A stretch of DNA of 64,000 nt from Phycisphaerales bacterium (GCA_020831775.1 JAFIFZ010000041.1:1-64000); one strand, 5' to 3'; shown: positions 6,786-19,014, numbered from the stretch's first letter. Notes: generated by a model not told the origin, from the letters alone. Translations and numbers: made by a program.

Positions 6786-9478
6786 GGCGGCGGCTCGCTC
6801 CGGCCATCACGCTCTTTGTCTCGGCGCTGCTGCCCGCGCACGCGTTTGCGCAGGCCGAGGGTCGTCCGAGCACGGCCCCCGAGGGCGCGCTCGACGCGCC
6901 GGCGCCGACCGAACGCCGCGACATCTCGCCGACCGTCCGCCGACTGCTCGACTCAGAATTCATCGACGAAGAAAGCGCCCGCCGGCTCCGCCTCTTCCAC
7001 GGGCTCTGGACCACCGAGGACCTGCAAGCACCCGGCGCGATGGCGACGGTCGCGCTGCGCCGGGGCCTGCTCGACCACCCCGCCCTCGAAGACGAGCTGA
7101 CGCCGACGCTCGTGCGCGCCGAGGCAAAGGTGCTGCGGGGCGAGCTGCCCGAGGCGCTGGCGCTGCTCGAAGGCGACGCCTCCGTCCACGCCGCCGCACT
7201 GCGGGCCCAGGCGCTCTTCCTGGCGGGCCGGCTGCAAGAGGCGGAGGCGGAGACCGCCCGCCTGCTGCGCGACACCCCTCGCCGTGCGCTCACCGACGAC
7301 GCGAGCGCGATCGCGGCGTTCGCTACCGCGATGACGCTCCGCCTGAACTACTTCGGCCCCGGCTCCGCCGAGGCGGGCGTTGCGTCGGACTTCCAGGCGC
7401 TCATGCGTCTGCTCGCCCGCGGGCGCGACGAGGTCGACCGCCTCGACTGGACCGTCCGCCTCGCCGAGGCCGAGCTGCTCTTTAGCAAGCGTCAGTTTTC
7501 CGAGGCGGCCGACGCGCTCAACGAAGTCATCCGCCTGAACCCGGGCCTCGCCCGCGCGTGGTACCTCGCCGGCCGGATGCGCGTCGAGGGATTCGACTTC
7601 GCCGGCGCGACGCAGATCGCAGCACGCCTCGACGCCATCGCCTCAGAAGTCCCCGGGGCCGCACGGCGCACCAGCGTGTACGCCGACCTCTTGCGGGCCA
7701 GAACGATGCTGCGCCAGGGCGACTGGCGGGCCGGGCTCGAAGCGCTGCGCCCCACGCTCGCCCGCTACCCGAAGATGCGCGAGGCGCTGGCGGTCGAGGC
7801 GGCGCTGGTCGCCTCGTCGTTCGCCTTCGCCGACGCCGAGGCGCTGCTCAGCGCGTTCGACGCCCGCTCGCCCGGCTCGCCCCTGGCGCTCTACGAGGCC
7901 GGGCGGGAGCTGGCGTTCGGTCGCCAGTACGAGGAAGCGGCGGACCTGCTCGAACGCGCCAACGCTCTCCTGCCCACATGGGCAGACCCGGTCCTCGAGC
8001 TCGGGCTCTTAGAGATGCAGTCCGGGCGTGACGACCGCGCCCGCCTCTGGCTGCGCCGCGCGGTCCGCATGGACCCGTTCAACCGCCGTGCCGAAAACAG
8101 CTTCCGAGTGATCGAAGAGCTCGCGAGCTACAACACGCTCGAGAGCGAGCACTTCATCGTCCGCTACAAGCCCGGCATCGACGCGTTGCTCGCGCGCGAG
8201 ATGATCGAGGAAGCCGAACGCATCCACGATCGCGTCGCGGGCGACGGGCCGGGCGGGATCGACCACACGCCCCCGCGCAAAACCTCCATCGAGCTCATGC
8301 CCGACCACGAGTGGTTCAGCGTCCGCATCACCGGCATGCCCGCGATCCACACGATGGCCGCCGCCACCGGCCCGGTGATCGCCATGGAATCGCCCCGCGG
8401 CGGGGCTCGCCAGTCCGTCGGGTTCTACGACTGGGCCCGCGTCCTCCAGCACGAGTACGCCCACACCGTGACGCTCAGCCGCACACGCAACCGCATCCCC
8501 CACTGGTTCACCGAAGCCGCGGCGGTCCACCTCGAAGACCGCCCGATGCCCCCCGAGTGGATCGGCCTGCTCGCCTCGGCCTACCGCGAAGGCCGCCTGT
8601 TCGATCTCGACAAGATCAACCTCGGGTTCATCCGACCCGAGCGCCCCGCCGACCGTTCGCTCGCGTACGCGCAAGGGGCGTGGATGTACCGCTTCATTAT
8701 CGACGCGTGGGGCGACCGGGCGCCGCTGGAACTCATGGACCAGTACGCCAAGGGGCGCTCGGAGCGCGAGGCGGTGCGCGAGGTGCTCGGCGTCGAGGTC
8801 AACGAGTTCATGAAGCTGTTCATGGTCCGCGCCCGCGACGACCTGCAATCCTGGGGCGTGCTCCCCGAAGAGGGCGTGCCCGACGCTGGAGAACTCCTCG
8901 GCTCGTTTGTCAAGGAGTCCTACGGCGGCGGACCCGACCCGCTCCGCCTCCGCATCCTCCTCTCAGAACACCCCGACCACACCGGCCTCCTCCGGGCCGT
9001 CGCGGCTTCGCGTTCCGACGGCAACCGGCTCGACGGCGAGACTCGGGAGCTCTGGGAACGCCTCGCGACGCTCATGCCCCACGACCCCGAACCCCGCCGA
9101 CGCCTCGTCCGCCACGCGAGGGCGAGCGGCGAGGACGAGATCGCCATCGAGCACCTCGAATGGCTCGACGAGCGCGAGCAGCACTCCCCGGCGTACGCCG
9201 CTGAGCTTGCAAGGCGGTACGCCGAACTCGAACAGTTCGGAGCCGCGCTGGCGAAGGCGAACCGGGCGGCGACGATCGCGCCCTTCGACGCTTCGACGCG
9301 TGAGTTTGCCGCGACGATCGCGCTGCGGGCTGGCGAGCATCGCCACGCCGAGCGTCACCTGGTCGCCCTCGGCGAGATCGAGCCGGGTCGTGAGATCCAC
9401 AAGCGACGCCTGGAGGCTGTGCGACGGCTGATCGAGGAGTCGTCCCCAGCGCCCCAATCAGATCGCGACTCAGGATGA
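6782..9478 (+). CDS. Exported TPR protein with a peptidase MA-like (gluzincin) domain
   Basis: An 898-residue secreted or periplasmic protein. It has a cleavable-looking signal peptide (RRRLAPAITLFVSALLPAHA) followed by tetratricopeptide-type helical repeats over roughly 60-440. A zinc-metallopeptidase-like domain follows, with HEYAH at 557-561 and a candidate third ligand Glu578 in WFTEAAA. The C-terminus returns to TPR-like helices (about 730-890). HEXXH plus the downstream glutamate fits the peptidase MA family of gluzincins. The catalytic Glu558 is present, so activity is possible. Substrate unknown. It is coupled to the upstream LolA-like gene by a 4-base overlap, and its 3' end overlaps the convergent plsC by 9 bases. 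Confidence 0.82.
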   Translation: MRRRLAPAITLFVSALLPAHAFAQAEGRPSTAPEGALDAPAPTERRDISPTVRRLLDSEFIDEESARRLRLFHGLWTTEDLQAPGAMATVALRRGLLDHPALEDELTPTLVRAEAKVLRGELPEALALLEGDASVHAAALRAQALFLAGRLQEAEAETARLLRDTPRRALTDDASAIAAFATAMTLRLNYFGPGSAEAGVASDFQALMRLLARGRDEVDRLDWTVRLAEAELLFSKRQFSEAADALNEVIRLNPGLARAWYLAGRMRVEGFDFAGATQIAARLDAIASEVPGAARRTSVYADLLRARTMLRQGDWRAGLEALRPTLARYPKMREALAVEAALVASSFAFADAEALLSAFDARSPGSPLALYEAGRELAFGRQYEEAADLLERANALLPTWADPVLELGLLEMQSGRDDRARLWLRRAVRMDPFNRRAENSFRVIEELASYNTLESEHFIVRYKPGIDALLAREMIEEAERIHDRVAGDGPGGIDHTPPRKTSIELMPDHEWFSVRITGMPAIHTMAAATGPVIAMESPRGGARQSVGFYDWARVLQHEYAHTVTLSRTRNRIPHWFTEAAAVHLEDRPMPPEWIGLLASAYREGRLFDLDKINLGFIRPERPADRSLAYAQGAWMYRFIIDAWGDRAPLELMDQYAKGRSEREAVREVLGVEVNEFMKLFMVRARDDLQSWGVLPEEGVPDAGELLGSFVKESYGGGPDPLRLRILLSEHPDHTGLLRAVAASRSDGNRLDGETRELWERLATLMPHDPEPRRRLVRHARASGEDEIAIEHLEWLDEREQHSPAYAAELARRYAELEQFGAALAKANRAATIAPFDASTREFAATIALRAGEHRHAERHLVALGEIEPGREIHKRRLEAVRRLIEESSPAPQSDRDSG

Positions 9479-10249
9479 TTCCCGAGACGAGCCACGGGAT
9501 GAGCGCCGAGAAGAGCCCTTGCCCCCGCGAGCATCGGGCGGCGCCGGCTCGCTGCTGACCTCCCAGCCCGTCCAGTCCCGGTAGAGATTCTGCAGTTCTG
9601 CGGCGATCTCGCCCGGGGCTTGGTCCGCCTTGAGCTCAACGGGCTCTTTGATGTGCACCGTAAATCGCCCGGGCCTCCACAGGCTCGCCCACGCCGGGTC
9701 GACCGTCCGCCCGCCCTCGATGAGCAGCGGCAGCACGGGCGCCTTGGTCTTGCGGACCAGGACGCCGACGCCGGGCAGAAAGGGGCGGAGGGTCTTGGCG
9801 GGGCGCTCCAGCCCGCCCTCGGGGAAGATGCCCAGCACGCCGCCGTCGTTGAGGTGGCGGACCGCCTCGCGCAGGCCGCCGGAGGTCGGGCGCTCGCGAT
9901 CGACGAAGATGACGCTCTGCCACTTCCAGATCGGTTCGAGCCACGGGTGACGCATGTCCTGAGCCATCACCCAGCGGATGGGGAATGGGCAGACCGCCTG
10001 GACGAGCAGCGGGTCGACCCCGGCGGTGTGGTTGGCGACGACGATCAGGGGTCCGGGCGCGCGCACCTTGGGCATGTGCTCGGCGCCACGCACGCGAAGC
10101 CCCTGAAACAGGAGGGTGTACCCCCGGCCGAACCGGTAGAGCAGCCCGCCGGCGACATTCCCCCACGGGTTGTCCAGGAGCCAGCGCGTGACGAAGCCGG
10201 CTAACACGAGGGCGGCAAGGCCCGCGATGATCCAGAGGGCCACGCTCAC
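9470..10249 (-). CDS. plsC: 1-acyl-sn-glycerol-3-phosphate acyltransferase (PlsC family)
   Basis: Transfers the second acyl chain to make phosphatidic acid, at the inner membrane. Acyltransferase motif I is NHTAGVD (73-79 from the chosen start) and motif III FPEGG is at 142-146. An N-terminal hydrophobic helix (SVALWIIAGLAALVLAGF) anchors it. The C-terminus is a Ser/Arg/Gly-rich tail of about 30 residues. No ATG precedes the conserved region, so GTG 10249 (or GTG 10243) is chosen. A TTG at 10312 would add 21 residues but leave only 44 bases to the divergent rarA. The stop overlaps the convergent upstream gene by nine bases. Confidence 0.85.
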   Translation of the reverse strand: MSVALWIIAGLAALVLAGFVTRWLLDNPWGNVAGGLLYRFGRGYTLLFQGLRVRGAEHMPKVRAPGPLIVVANHTAGVDPLLVQAVCPFPIRWVMAQDMRHPWLEPIWKWQSVIFVDRERPTSGGLREAVRHLNDGGVLGIFPEGGLERPAKTLRPFLPGVGVLVRKTKAPVLPLLIEGGRTVDPAWASLWRPGRFTVHIKEPVELKADQAPGEIAAELQNLYRDWTGWEVSSEPAPPDARGGKGSSRRSSRGSSRESS

Positions 10250-10356
10250 GGCGGCCGATGTTAGCAAGCGTTTACGAACGGGGACTGAATCCGCGGCCCA
10301 ATCCGCCAGCAATTCCGCCGAAGTTCGAACACCACGCGACGCTTACTGTTCGGCCG

Positions 10357-11757
10357 ATGGCCGACCTCTTCCAAGCCCGCCGAGACCAGGCCCGCTCGCG
10401 CGTCGAGCCGCTGGCGGTCCGCATGCGCCCGCGCACGCTCGACGAGGTCGCCGGACAGCGACACATCATCGGCGAGGGCAAGCTCCTGCGCCGGATGGTC
10501 GACGCCGACGCGATCACCAGCCTCATCCTCCACGGCCCCCCCGGAACCGGCAAGACCACGCTCGCCGGCGTGATCGCCGGGGCGACGAAGCGCCGCTTCG
10601 AGCGCGAGAACGCCGCGAGCGTCGGCGTGAAGCGCATCCGCGAGATCATCGACGAGGCGACGAGGCGCGTCGAGGACAGCGGGCCCCGGACGATCCTGTT
10701 TCTGGACGAGATCCACCGCTTTACCAGGGCCCAGCAGGATGTCCTGCTCGGCGATGTCGAGCGGGGGCTGATCACGCTGATCGGGGCAACGACGGAGAAC
10801 CCGATGTTCGCGTGCAACTCGGCGCTGGTCAGCCGCAGCACGCTCTTCCGGCTCGAACCCCTCTCCGAGGACGACATCGTCGAGGTGCTTCAGAACGCCA
10901 TCGCCGACCCCGAGCGGGGCTACGGCAACCTCAAGATCCGCGCCGACGAGAACGCCCTGCGCGTCTGGGCGACCAAGAGCGACGGGGACGCGCGACGGGC
11001 GCTCACGGCGCTGGAGGTCGCGGTGCTGTCTTCGGCCACTCCCTCGGGCGGCGAGCCGGGGCAGGCCGCCGAGATCGTCATCGATCGGCAAGTCGCCGAG
11101 GACTCGATCCAGCAGAAGGCGGCGGTCTACGACGGGACGGGCGACGAGCACTACGACGCCGCGAGCGCGTTGATCAAATCGGTCAGAGGCTCTGACCCCG
11201 ACGCGGCGGTCTACTGGATCGCGCTGATGCTCGAAGCGGGCGAGGACCCCCGCTTCATCGCGCGTCGGCTGGCGATCCTCGCCAGCGAAGACATCGGAAA
11301 CGCGGAGCCCCGGGCGATCATGGTCGCCCAGGCCGCGTGGCAACTCGTCGAGCGGATCGGCATGCCCGAGGCGCGGATCACGCTCGCCCAGGCGGCGACC
11401 TTCCTCGCGCTCAGCCCCAAGAGCAACGCCTCGTACATGGCGATCGAGAAAGCCGCCGAGGACCTGCGCGAGGGACGGACGCGCCCCGTCCCCCCGTTCA
11501 TCCAGGACGGCAACACACTCAAGGGCGTGCACGCACCGGGGCAGAAGCTCGCCCGGGGCAAGGGGTACCAGTACAGCCACGACGCGGCGTATGTCGCCAT
11601 CGGGGGCGTCACGCCCCAGGACTACCTCGGCGTCGAGCAGCGGTACTACCTCCCCACCGAGAGCGGCTACGAGAAGACGCTCAAGGAACGCCTCGAACTC
11701 GTCCGCGAGGCTCGGGCGGCCATGCGTCGGGAAACGGAACAGAAGGGCGGAGCATGA
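10357..11757 (+). CDS. rarA: Replication-associated recombination protein RarA (AAA+ ATPase)
   Basis: MgsA/WRNIP1-family clamp-loader-like ATPase acting at stalled replication forks. The 466-residue product has Walker A GPPGTGKTT (60-68) and Walker B ILFLDEIHR (113-121). It also has sensor 1 LIGATTENPMF and a C-terminal tetramerisation domain with ASALIKSVRGSDPDAAVYW and RRLAILASEDIGNAEP, both diagnostic of the family. It begins MADLFQ at 10357. An in-frame upstream extension to 10258 overlaps the plsC 5' end and is rejected. The stop overlaps the next start (ATGA at 11754-11757). Confidence 0.95.
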   Translation: MADLFQARRDQARSRVEPLAVRMRPRTLDEVAGQRHIIGEGKLLRRMVDADAITSLILHGPPGTGKTTLAGVIAGATKRRFERENAASVGVKRIREIIDEATRRVEDSGPRTILFLDEIHRFTRAQQDVLLGDVERGLITLIGATTENPMFACNSALVSRSTLFRLEPLSEDDIVEVLQNAIADPERGYGNLKIRADENALRVWATKSDGDARRALTALEVAVLSSATPSGGEPGQAAEIVIDRQVAEDSIQQKAAVYDGTGDEHYDAASALIKSVRGSDPDAAVYWIALMLEAGEDPRFIARRLAILASEDIGNAEPRAIMVAQAAWQLVERIGMPEARITLAQAATFLALSPKSNASYMAIEKAAEDLREGRTRPVPPFIQDGNTLKGVHAPGQKLARGKGYQYSHDAAYVAIGGVTPQDYLGVEQRYYLPTESGYEKTLKERLELVREARAAMRRETEQKGGA

Positions 11758-12410
11758 ACGAACGGGAAGAAAAAGCACGCCTGCGGGCGGAGATGAAGCG
11801 GGTGCTCGCGGGGATCGACGAGCCGAGTGCCGCGGCACGCTCGCGCGAGGTCTGCGACCTCTTGCTCGCCTCCGACCTTCTGGGCGGGGGCCCGGTGATG
11901 GTCTTTGCGCCGATCCCGGGCGAGGTGGACCTCGGGCCGCTGGCGGAGGCGCTGGTCGCCTCGGGGCGGGAGATCTGCCTGCCCCGGATGGACTGGGAGT
12001 CGAAGTCGATGGACCCCGCGTCTGTCACCTCGATCGACCGGGAGCGTGGCGGGCTGGTGGTTCGCCGACACGATGTCCCCGAACCATCCACATCTGCGCC
12101 GACCGTCGAGGTCGTATCGCTTTCCTGCGTGCTTGTGCCCGGCCTGGCGTTTGATCGCGAGGGCGGGCGGCTGGGGAGGGGGGCAGGCTTCTACGATCGG
12201 TTCGTCCAGCGCTGCCGCGAGGGCGCTACCGGCCCTGGCGGAACGCACGGACCGATCGCGGTTGGTGTGTGTTTCGACGAACAACTGGTCGATCGTGTGC
12301 CTACGGAGGGGCACGACCGGATGCTCGACGCGGTCGCGACGCCATCCTCGGTCTGGCTCGGATCTGGCGGGCTTTCGTCGCAACCGCCGAAGGGTGATAC
12401 TGAAGACTGA
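11754..12410 (+). CDS. 5-formyltetrahydrofolate cyclo-ligase
   Basis: Converts 5-formyl-THF to 5,10-methenyl-THF using ATP, returning the storage or inhibitory folate to one-carbon metabolism. The 218-residue product carries an N-terminal basic helix (KARLRAEMKRVLAG) and the family hallmark VPGLAFDREGGRLGRGAGFYDR near residue 130, whose Gly-rich loop and YD bind ATP and Mg. The EGHDRMLDAVATP segment follows. The start is coupled to rarA by a four-base overlap. A truncated cyclodeaminase at the right edge of the window works on the same folate pool. Confidence 0.92.
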   Translation: MNEREEKARLRAEMKRVLAGIDEPSAAARSREVCDLLLASDLLGGGPVMVFAPIPGEVDLGPLAEALVASGREICLPRMDWESKSMDPASVTSIDRERGGLVVRRHDVPEPSTSAPTVEVVSLSCVLVPGLAFDREGGRLGRGAGFYDRFVQRCREGATGPGGTHGPIAVGVCFDEQLVDRVPTEGHDRMLDAVATPSSVWLGSGGLSSQPPKGDTED

Positions 12411-12466
12411 TCACAGGACAACCGCCCGGATCGCGCCGGGGCGGAAACAACGGCAGGGATGCACCG

Positions 12467-13756
12467 ATGTCACTTCCTTCTCAGCAGCGTTCGAGCAGAT
12501 CATGGGCGATGACGATGGGCGGGCGGCGTCGCCGCCGTCGCAACTGGAAGCGCCCCGCGATCTTCGCGTTGGCGGTCGTCTGCGCGAGTTCGCTGGCGTG
12601 GGCGGTCTTCCGCGACCGCTCGGGGGCGGAAGCGCCCGAGCTGGCGGCGGTCGGTGAGGCGCCGATCCAGTCTCCCGCCTACCTCGCGACCAACAACACC
12701 GGCGACGCGGGCCCCAGGACCCGCGAGCTGCTCGCCGACCCGCCCACGCAGACTCGCGAGCGTCGGCCAGAGCCCGAGCCGGTGCTGATCTCGCAGGCGA
12801 CGACGCCGACGATCTTCCCCCAGGCGTCGGACACCCAGCCTGCAACCCGGACCGAGACCCGGACCGAGACCCGGTCTGAACCCCGCCCCGAAACCCGCAC
12901 CGAGCCCTCGCGCGAGACGCGGACCGAGACCCCGTCTCGGGAGACCGCCCCGATGGTCTCGCGCGGCACGGTCTCCAACGAGACCCAACGCGAGCTGGAG
13001 CGGGCCGAACGCCTCGTGCGCGAGAACCGCCTCGTCGAGGCCCGCGGCGTGCTGACCGAGGCGCTCCGGCGCGCCGACGCCCGCCCCGCCGACGGCGCCA
13101 AGCTCCGCGAGCGGCTGGGGTCCTTGAACGACGAGCTGGTCTTCTCCCCCCGCGTGCACCCGGGCGACCCGGTGACGATGAACTACAGCGTGCGTTCGGG
13201 CGATGTGCTCAGCCGCATCGTGCGTCGCGAGTCGCTGGCGGTGGACTGGCGTCTGATCACGCGTGTAAACCGGATCGACTCGCCGCAACGGATCCGTGCG
13301 GGCCAGTCGCTGAAGCTGGTGCGCGGTCCGTTCCACGCGGTGGTGCACAAGGGCGACTACCGGCTGGATCTGTGGTGGGGCGATCCGGATCGGCCGCAGT
13401 CGTGGCTGTTCATCCGCTCGTTCGATGTGGGGCTGGGCGAGGAGAACAGCACGCCGGTGGGCGAGTTCCGCGTGATGAGCGGCTCGAAGGTGATCAACCC
13501 GGGCTGGACCAACCCGAGGACCTTCGAGAGCTACAAGCCCAACGACCCCGAGAACCCGATCGGCCGCTACTGGATCGGCATCGAGGGGATCGGCGACGCG
13601 TCGGTGCACACCAGCTACGGGCTGCACGGGACGATCGAGCCCGACTCGATCGGGCGGAGCATGTCGATGGGCTGCGTGCGGATGCACGACGACGACATCG
13701 AGCTGATGTACGAGCTGTTGAGCGAGGGCCGGAGCCGGGTGCGGATCGTGCCGTAA
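12467..13756 (+). CDS. LysM-containing L,D-transpeptidase (YkuD family)
   Basis: A cell-envelope enzyme that cross-links or anchors peptidoglycan. Order in the 429-residue product: a basic N-terminus (GGRRRRRRNWKRP), one transmembrane anchor (about 30-47), a low-complexity Thr/Glu/Arg-rich spacer (about 125-160, repeated TETRTET-like units), a short helical repeat region, a LysM domain (about 240-287) and a YkuD catalytic domain. The catalytic domain contains His387 (HGT) and Cys403 in the SMGCVRM motif, so the active site is intact. The spacer probably spans the periplasm to the wall. It is relevant to the debate on planctomycete peptidoglycan, as it implies a wall substrate. 110 bases separate it from gyrB's leader region. 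Confidence 0.9.
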   Translation: MSLPSQQRSSRSWAMTMGGRRRRRRNWKRPAIFALAVVCASSLAWAVFRDRSGAEAPELAAVGEAPIQSPAYLATNNTGDAGPRTRELLADPPTQTRERRPEPEPVLISQATTPTIFPQASDTQPATRTETRTETRSEPRPETRTEPSRETRTETPSRETAPMVSRGTVSNETQRELERAERLVRENRLVEARGVLTEALRRADARPADGAKLRERLGSLNDELVFSPRVHPGDPVTMNYSVRSGDVLSRIVRRESLAVDWRLITRVNRIDSPQRIRAGQSLKLVRGPFHAVVHKGDYRLDLWWGDPDRPQSWLFIRSFDVGLGEENSTPVGEFRVMSGSKVINPGWTNPRTFESYKPNDPENPIGRYWIGIEGIGDASVHTSYGLHGTIEPDSIGRSMSMGCVRMHDDDIELMYELLSEGRSRVRIVP

Positions 13757-13969
13757 CGGCCGGGTTCGGGCCATCGCCCGATCGGGAACGACCCCTGACA
13801 ACTGTGGCCGGATGGGCAGCGCCGTAAGGGCGCGTGCGCTATAATGATGGGCTCGCCTGAAGGGGCGGTGCTCCGCCTCTGGCGCGAGCCGCCCGCCACC
13901 TTTCAAGACGCAAACGCAACGCGACCAGCCGGCGGCTCAAAGCCTCCGGATGGCGGAGAAAGCGACGGT

Positions 13970-16633
<2,664 letters not shown>

Positions 16634-16806
16634 GGCCGCGTCGGCGGGCCGCTGCGGAAACGGACCTTGCCCTCCCCGCGTGAAGCACGCGCCGCGGGGG
16701 TCGGGGTCCGAGAATTCTCCGACGATTGCAGCAACGACCTTGTCGAGCCGATCTCCCGCCTGACGCCCGAGACCCTTCGGGCCAACGGACCGGGGAGGTC
16801 TACGGC

Positions 16807-17958
16807 ATGGATCATGGCACACAGAGCCGCACCGGCGGAACGAGTTGCGGACGCGTCAACTCGCTGGGCATCAGCGGGCACGAGCTCGACCGCACGCTCG
16901 AATCGATCGAACTCGGCAAGGCCGAGGTTTCCGCCAAGGGGCGGTCCTTCGTGCGTCACCCGTTCCGCCTGGACAAGGTCCACATGCGGATCAAGCGAGA
17001 CGGGGGCGGGACGAACATCCGCGTCGCCTGCCGCAACCTCTCTCGCGGCGGCATCTCGGTGCTGCACAACGCGTATGTGCACCCCGACACGCCGGTGGCG
17101 ATGGTGCTGCCCCATGTGACCGACGGGCCGAAGCTGATCGAGGGCGTGGTGCGACGCTGCCGCTATGTGCGCAGCACGATCCATGAGGTGGGCATCGAGT
17201 TCCTCAAGCCGATCAAGGTCTCCGACTTCCTGCAAGCCGACCCATTCAGCGATTGGTACAGCCTGGAGACGGTCGACCCGACGAGTTTGGTCGGCACGGT
17301 GGTGCTGGTCGACAACTCTGAGTTGGACCGTCGCGTGGTCGAGCACTTCCTCCGCCGGACGCAGCTGCGCATCCGCACCGCGAACGGTGTCGAGGACGCG
17401 ATCGCCAAGATCAAGGAGGGGTGTGATCTGGTGATCTCCGAGTTCTCGCTGGGCGAGAAGTCGGGGCGCGACCTGATCGCCGCCATGTGGGAGATCGGCG
17501 CGTCGTCGCCGGTGATCCTGACCACCTGCGACGCCTCCGAGGGCGCCAAGGCCCGGATGACAGCCTCCGGCGCCGACGCCTACCTGCTCAAGCCGATGGA
17601 CGAGTCGCTCCTGCTGAGGGCCGTGGCGGAATTCCTGATCGTCCAGCGCGAGAGCCGGGCGCAGGAGAACGGCGCCAGACGCGCCGCCGACCTCCCCCCC
17701 GCACTGCTCGACAGCTTCACCGAGGAGCTCTCACGCTCCGCCGACGAGCTGGAAGAGGCGATGGGCGAGCGAGATGTCGAGCGCTGCCGCGGCATCTCGA
17801 TGCGACTGCAGAGCTCCGCGGCGACCTTCGGCTTTGCGGCTCTTGGACGCCTCGCGGCCGAGAGCGCCGGCTGCCTGACCGCCGGGGGAAGCGTCGAGTC
17901 TTCGTCGGACCAGCTCGAAGCCCTGGTCGAAGCCTGCCGCACGCCCGTTCGGGGTTGA
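16807..17958 (+). CDS. PilZ domain protein with degenerate receiver and HPt-like modules
   Basis: Three regions in 383 residues. A PilZ domain has the c-di-GMP motifs RSFVR (46-50, RxxxR) and NLSRGG (77-82, NxSxxG). A CheY-like receiver fold (163-277) follows. A helical C-terminus (300-375) contains SMRLQSSAATFG, which lines up with the HPt consensus AHxLKGSAANxG. In the receiver, the acidic pair is D169-N170, and Thr240 and Lys262 are kept, but the phospho-acceptor position is Glu212 (DLVISEFSL) instead of Asp. In the HPt-like segment the phospho-histidine position is Met332. By family knowledge it should sense c-di-GMP but cannot carry a phosphorelay. GGGGAGG precedes ATG 16807. No partner kinase is adjacent. 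Confidence 0.82.
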   Translation: MDHGTQSRTGGTSCGRVNSLGISGHELDRTLESIELGKAEVSAKGRSFVRHPFRLDKVHMRIKRDGGGTNIRVACRNLSRGGISVLHNAYVHPDTPVAMVLPHVTDGPKLIEGVVRRCRYVRSTIHEVGIEFLKPIKVSDFLQADPFSDWYSLETVDPTSLVGTVVLVDNSELDRRVVEHFLRRTQLRIRTANGVEDAIAKIKEGCDLVISEFSLGEKSGRDLIAAMWEIGASSPVILTTCDASEGAKARMTASGADAYLLKPMDESLLLRAVAEFLIVQRESRAQENGARRAADLPPALLDSFTEELSRSADELEEAMGERDVERCRGISMRLQSSAATFGFAALGRLAAESAGCLTAGGSVESSSDQLEALVEACRTPVRG

Positions 17959-18008
17959 GGTTGAGGGGTGAGGTTGACATCGCCCGCCGCTCCCCCGACG
18001 CTGCCTGC

Positions 18009-18893
18009 ATGAGCGGAGCCGCGGGATCGATCGAAGACAGGATTCAAACATCGCTCGGCGCGAGCATCGAGCGGTCTGAACGCCTCTCGGGCGGGTGCGT
18101 GGCGGATGTTCGCCTCGCGAGCCTCGCCGACGGGCGACGCATCGTCGTTAAGGCGGGCGAACTGGGCTCGAAGCTCGATGTCGAGGGGCGGATGCTCGGC
18201 TACCTCGCCGAGCACTCGTCGCTGCCCGTGCCCGAGGTCTTCATCGGCGACGACGACTTGCTGGTGATGGCGTACATCGAGCACGGGGGCGGGCTGGGCA
18301 CATCGGGCGAGCGCCACGCCGCGGAGATCCTCGCCGCCTTACACAACATCAAGCCGACCGACGCGGGCGAGGCGCAGAACGCCTACGGCCTCGGCTTCGA
18401 CACGCTGATCGGTGGCCTCCCGCAACCCAACGGGTGGGACGATTCGTGGGCGTCGTTCTTCGCGAAGCGCCGCCTCATCGAGATGGCCGAGCAGTCGGCC
18501 CAAGCCGGCCGCTGCGACCGGAAGCTGGTCGCCCGGGTCGAGGTGCTCTCTGGGAAGCTGGACGAGTTGATCGGCGACGCCTCGCCCCCGGGGCTGATCC
18601 ACGGGGATGTCTGGTCGGGCAATGTGCTTGCGGGGAAGGGGCGTGTCGCGGGGCTGATCGACCCGGCGATCTACTTCGCCGACCCCGAGGTCGAGCTGGC
18701 GTTCATCACGCTCTTCTCGACCTTCGGGCGTGCGTTCTTCGAGCGGTACGACGAGTTGCGTCCGATACGCAAGGGCTTTTTCGAGACTCGACGCGACCTG
18801 TACAACCTCTTCCCGCTGCTGGTGCACACGCGTCTGTTCGGGGGCGGGTACTTGGCGTCGGTCGAGCGGACACTCGGGACGCTCGGGTTCTAG
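18009..18893 (+). CDS. Fructosamine kinase family protein
   Basis: A 294-residue kinase-fold protein of the fructosamine-3-kinase/ketosamine kinase family, which phosphorylates sugar adducts on amines and so helps deglycation. Visible: the N-terminal lobe with RRIVVKAG (ATP-binding Lys), LLVMAYIEHG hinge, the catalytic loop GLIHGDVWSGNVL and the metal-binding IDPAIYFADPEVELAF, which is typical of this family rather than antibiotic kinases. The ATG at 18009 is 50 bases past the PilZ gene on the same strand. The substrate is not known; two APH-type relatives lie at 23398 and 38271. Confidence 0.87.
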   Translation: MSGAAGSIEDRIQTSLGASIERSERLSGGCVADVRLASLADGRRIVVKAGELGSKLDVEGRMLGYLAEHSSLPVPEVFIGDDDLLVMAYIEHGGGLGTSGERHAAEILAALHNIKPTDAGEAQNAYGLGFDTLIGGLPQPNGWDDSWASFFAKRRLIEMAEQSAQAGRCDRKLVARVEVLSGKLDELIGDASPPGLIHGDVWSGNVLAGKGRVAGLIDPAIYFADPEVELAFITLFSTFGRAFFERYDELRPIRKGFFETRRDLYNLFPLLVHTRLFGGGYLASVERTLGTLGF

Positions 18894-18972
18894 CAGGATG
18901 CTGTGGGACGCCGGCCGGGCGGATGGCGTTTGCGGCTCGTGGCCGAGGCCCGTGGGGCCCTGCAAAACGGCC

Positions 18973-19014
18973 GCCGCCCGGCGTTCCCCCGCTGTTCGCC
19001 GGGGGCCGGGCGGC
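18973..19014. terminator. Large GC hairpin between the fructosamine kinase gene and tRNA-His
   Basis: gccgcccggc (18973-18982) pairs perfectly with gccgggcggc (19005-19014), and inner ccccc/ggggg tracts extend the stem. No T-run follows on either strand. It lies between convergent transcripts (kinase plus, tRNA minus) and could end either. Confidence 0.4.

Noticed and set aside
12841-12950. Repeated acc-gag-acc-cgg units, considered as a CRISPR-like or tandem array
   Set aside because: The units are short, irregular and in frame within the L,D-transpeptidase spacer, where they encode a Thr/Glu/Arg linker.
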